Below are positions 63,701 to 64,000 of a stretch of DNA of 64,000 bases, piece after piece (the first letter of the stretch is position 1; each line of letters opens with the position of its first letter). The position numbers were made by a program, and so were the translations under genes. This stretch comes from Bacteroidales bacterium (GTDB lineage Bacteria; Bacteroidota; Bacteroidia; Bacteroidales; UBA10428), in the NCBI GenBank assembly GCA_035299085.1, contig DATGXG010000045.1, forward strand, positions 124,001 to 188,000, in the 5' to 3' direction. The notes beneath the pieces are model-generated. The model was given only the letters and a program-made list of their open reading frames with translations. It was not told the DNA's origin and searched no databases.

Positions 63701-64000
63701 GAGATCGTTGCGCTTGTAAAAGTGACTGCTGTTCCGGGAATTTTATCTATAAATAGTTTACGAAATGTAGTATTTGTTCCAAATTGGGCAGTTTGTGAGT
63801 TTCCTCCGGTGAAAAAGGTGATGTTATTACCGGTGGTATAGGTTCCGTTGTTTGTAAAATTGCCGGCAATTGAAACATTCCTGTTGTTACAGGTTAAAGT
63901 GCTATTGCCTGCTATCATAAGGTCACCCTTAAGTACAAGAGGATTGACCATGATATTGGCTGTGGAGGTATTAGTAGCATTAAACCCTGTAATGTAAAGA
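54763..64000 (-). CDS. Giant T9SS type B surface protein with 11 tandem repeats (N-terminus outside window)
   Basis: At least 3,078 residues are visible; the frame is open to the right edge with no start in view (the ATG at 63951 is internal). From the N-terminal side: parallel-beta repeats (SIAGNF, NITIKGNWTDN), one Ig-like/PKD-like region (near 61,000), an Ig_7-like module (about 60,310-60,570), 11 tandem ~99-residue repeats (56797-60066), a PKD domain (about 56,010-56,260), further Ig-like units and a CHU_C type B sorting domain (NAFTPNDDGHHDTW...IQVFDRWGRRVY). It would be a secreted adhesin or motility factor. Its partner is the PorP-like gene 4 bp downstream. Confidence 0.9.
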   Translation of the reverse strand, partial: LYITGFNATNTSTANIMVNPLVLKGDLMIAGNSTLTCNNRNVSIAGNFTNNGTYTTGNNITFFTGGNSQTAQFGTNTTFRKLFIDKIPGTAVTFTSATISPVVADSLAILNGTLTNAGILNIVAQGNIINNGIHSSSGTGSLNIQGSANQVISGDGNGQFGNVNITNGAANGVTLKANVTINGLLTLTSGYFYIDDNLLTLGSAATIGGTPGITVNRNWIITNGALSDGGVRKNYPSVSPAVFEFPVGVAGKYTPVRYTVTFSSASPGSITLKPVNSRIPSVTNALSDELQYYWNVSSTAFGGMTSVQHIYNYRDADVTGTETNYVGARYYGGAWTNYGSGVMNTTANTITLNQNYIDGEYTCGEPPNFVTKPVYYSYNLAPNITTTGADWNTSGSWSVVGHGGPAASAPPDGNPVIIASGHRINVSTLDRSAYSIQNNGILNLNTTTGHNFGHVSGSGRIIMSNTDAGQFVFPGGEYVSFMNTTGSTIEYNGSNPISPLASISPIIKEYQNLEFTGIYSKYMSSMNIVVNGNMLITQSQLLNNVYNKNITIKGNWTDNWLNGFVPGTGLVSFSGTTQQQITANGTESYYNLQINNSANLLLNSPVQVANRLYLTNGNILTTDVNLLTLASSAMNVVTGGGDASFVDGPLRKRILAGQSFNFPVGNYNSSADKPTRYGNILLSDVSATTYWAARYVNNDPNSLYDRTSLFTPLTSVSDNEYWVVTRPGANSANVRLRWDANSEIASVNSTRVSQWVTPANRWEEVGAAASGNLSAGTVATTSAVTSDNYVFTLGISGVTAKIVSVSPAEICNNGEVVTVRVLLTGSPKWTLSYTAGGNPYTQSEITTSTYDIQLTGAELGGPGVKTIQLTAVSDATKPGTIWGNSMDVTVKPTFLPDISGTFTVGAGEVRNYLTTANGGSTYLWSWSGASGGTISSPALSSTNITITTPGAFPATYQLQVTETSSNGCKASDIQSITVVSTPSPDISPDNPNQCEGNIVNYSTPSIAGHTYLWSVIGGSPASGTGNSISVTWDTPGNGSVAVTEFNGPVKGKDSINVVVDPQPVTSLVVTAPVSVCHNSPAIITVHNSESGFNYQLREGAVNVGSAVAGTGGDIGLPSDEIVASTLFNVLAYNNGCSSQLTQTVTVDPEDPVAPSGDPTQDFCASDAPTIADLTATGTGILWYSAATGGSPLTAGTALTDGYIYYASQTVTGCESTGRFAVTVSVSTVSAPVVGSVTQPTCMVNTGSVALSGLPGTGTWTITASPGGQVFNGSGTTTTLTGLTAGNTYTFTVTNSLGCISPASGNAIINASPVPLSVGNITGETSSTQCSGYDPAAMTISPSGGAGTYNYRWSTSIDNGTTWNLVAGANAATYNSGAITQTTWYRVEVDPTGSPDCASWTVSGNTIQITIQAALTVGNITGETSATQCSGYDPAAMTISPTGGAGTYNYRWSTSVDNGTTWNLVAGANAATYNPGAITQTTWYRAEVDPTGSPDCATWTVSGNTIQITIQAALTVGNITGETSATQCSGYDPAAMTISPTGATGTYSYRWSASTNNGTTWNLVAGANAATYNPGAITQTTWYRAEVDPTGSPDCATWTVSGNTIQITIQAALTVGNITGETSATQCSGYDPAAMTISPTGGAGTYNYRWSTSVDNGTTWNLVAGANATTYNPGAITQTTWYRAEVDPTGSPDCATWTASGNTIQITIQAALTVGNITGETSATQCSGYDPAAMTISPTGASGTYSYRWSTSVDNGTTWNLVAGANAAAYNPGAITQTTWYRAEVDPTGSPDCAAWTVSGNTIQIIIQPALTVGNITGETSATLCSGYDPAAMTISPTGGAGTYSYRWSTSTDNGTTWNLVAGANAAAYNPGAITQTTWYRAEVDPTGSPDCASWTVSSNTIQITIQTALTVGNITGETSSMQCSGYDPATMTMSPTGGSGTYSYRWSISTDNGTTWNLVAGATAATYNPGAITQTTWYRAEVDPTGSPDCTGWTVSDNTIQITIQPALTVGNITGETSATQCSGYDPATMTISPGGATGIYSYRWSISSDNGTTWNLVPGANTAIYNPDAITQTTWYRVEVDPTGSPDCATWTVSGNMIQISIQHALTVGNITGETSSSQCSGYDPAAMTISPTGASGTYSYRWYTSVDNGTTWNLVAGANAATYNPVAITQTTWYSAEVDPTGSPDCSGWSASGNTIQITIQPALAVGSITGESSSTQCSGYNPAVMTITPTGASGTYNYRWSTSTDGGSTWNLVAGANGAGYDPDAVTQTTWFRVEADPTGSPDCSGWTASDNTIQITIQPALLVGNITGESSATQCTGYDPAAMTISPTGSSGTYSYRWLTSTDNGATWNLVAGANAATLNPGALTQTTWFTAEVDPTGSPDCSGWTSSDDTIKLTILHNVMIPVFVAGDSSSRCEGAGTVIFTANSDYSNSISYSLDNASVTEGNTIDSQTGAVTFTDHWTGPSIITVVAEGCGGPLTATHKVYSDIPVTSAITGESQPLCSAKGENYSVLLKTGSSYEWMVPAGAVITSGETGPENNSILVDFTINSGAIRVIETNSNGCKADTVSLDIELQGCNLTADFTADDTVVCPGQTITFTDASTGVNAFTTYTWIFGEGASPDSATGSGPHQVTFLTSGLKTVTLIISNGLADTLTRVDYISVSTPAVSISSENRCGEGSVDFLALTTGDQVEFSIDGGSSVISKDQTVPYTYSTTIPEGSTLQVWARAYNSVTVCLGTWDSSVVVRAFAVPVSGPIMAQHAGDYEDGYVDVICAGTENSGYYVNKTPGSVYNWYIPELDITISDTAAIEVDWPAASAVYHLEITEISAEGCSGEVSDTLIRVSLPDPSMGADVSLCTGQTHLFEPDGDYISYEWQDHSTGSAFTATATDTITLHVIDEYACEGYDTVIVTMHDNPVVNLGPDTVLCEGNTLMLDAGGFENYEWSTGQTGNPVEIHEGAGVVSVIVTDINGCEGTDQVTIRDCSPENLLVIPNAFTPNDDGHHDTWLIKNINMFPDADIQVFDRWGRRVYQSDGGSGREWDGKGPNGKDLPVENYYYVIDLKVPGYGVLTGTVSIIR
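56797..60066 (-). repeat. Eleven tandem ~297-bp coding repeats
   Basis: Each unit encodes about 99 residues such as LTVGNITGETSATQCSGYDP and DNGTTWNLVAGANAATYNPG and WYRAEVDPTGSPDC. Neighbouring units are near-identical (mostly one or two substitutions in the middle of the array), while the outer copies diverge, suggesting recent duplication or gene conversion. Two Cys per unit could form an intradomain disulfide. The array is prone to recombination and to assembly collapse. Confidence 0.92.

Noticed and set aside
63949..63951. ATG at 63951 as the start of the giant protein
   Set aside because: The reading frame stays open beyond it to the window edge with the same beta-strand composition, and no signal peptide follows. 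The gene is incomplete here.

Overview
The window is chromosomal DNA from a member of the Bacteroidota, probably class Bacteroidia; the genus cannot be fixed from sequence alone. The evidence is type IX secretion (T9SS) hardware and cargo (a PorP/SprF-like protein, a type B sorting tail on a giant surface protein, a type A tail on a CotH protein), promoter elements of the TAnnTTTG class, the gene orders thrS-infC-rpmI-rplT and rpsF-rpsR-rplI, and many families typical of the phylum (DUF3078, CreD trio, LytTR regulators). No rRNA, tRNA, CRISPR array, phage or transposase was seen. It reads as core chromosome with genes for plant-polysaccharide use.

Layout. 1-3.4 kb: the N-terminus of a class A penicillin-binding protein, a metal-binding lipoprotein, a DUF72 protein, a DUF3078 protein and a Gly/Ser/Thr-rich secreted protein. 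3.5-7.4 kb: a sigma-54 response regulator convergent with a hybrid histidine kinase. 7.5-15.1 kb: an NAD(P)-binding reductase, a GH15 glucoamylase-type enzyme, a TonB-dependent receptor, a RibD/DHFR-like protein and a GH74 xyloglucanase-type enzyme. 15.1-22.4 kb: a membrane/MoxR cluster (RDD, SpoIIM-like, two membrane proteins, DUF4350, MoxR ATPase, DUF58, DUF2752). 22.4-25.9 kb: a TPR histidine kinase with its LytTR regulator and a tiny secreted protein resembling a lone sorting domain. 25.9-32.8 kb: GNAT and polysaccharide deacetylase pair, NlpC/P60 hydrolase, CotH protein, small secreted protein, Gfo/Idh/MocA dehydrogenase. 32.9-39.3 kb: membrane protein/winged-helix/CreD operon, lipoprotein, tilS, a HEAT-like protein, a dihydroorotate-dehydrogenase-like protein and YggS.

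39.4-44.5 kb is a xylose operon on the minus strand: a Nudix-fold regulator, xylulokinase, xylose isomerase and a sugar/H+ symporter, with a perfect 9-bp-arm dyad upstream of the regulator. With the GH74 enzyme this suggests use of xylan or xyloglucan sugars. 44.6-53.5 kb is housekeeping: beta-CASP nuclease, S6-S18-L9, signal peptidase I, dapB, L20, L35, IF-3 (with an AUA start) and threonyl-tRNA synthetase. 53.8-64 kb is a T9SS outer-membrane partner with a surface protein of more than 3,000 residues that runs off the window and carries 11 tandem ~99-residue repeats.

Two architectural themes stand out. Seven of nine convergent gene pairs abut or overlap at their stop codons, so their transcripts must run into each other. 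The remaining gaps repeatedly hold near-perfect palindromes. No intergenic gap exceeds 300 bases. The most interesting loci for follow-up are the giant repeat protein, the MoxR membrane cluster, the xylose regulator with its candidate operator, and the convergent 3' ends. I found no clearly new defence or mobile system.
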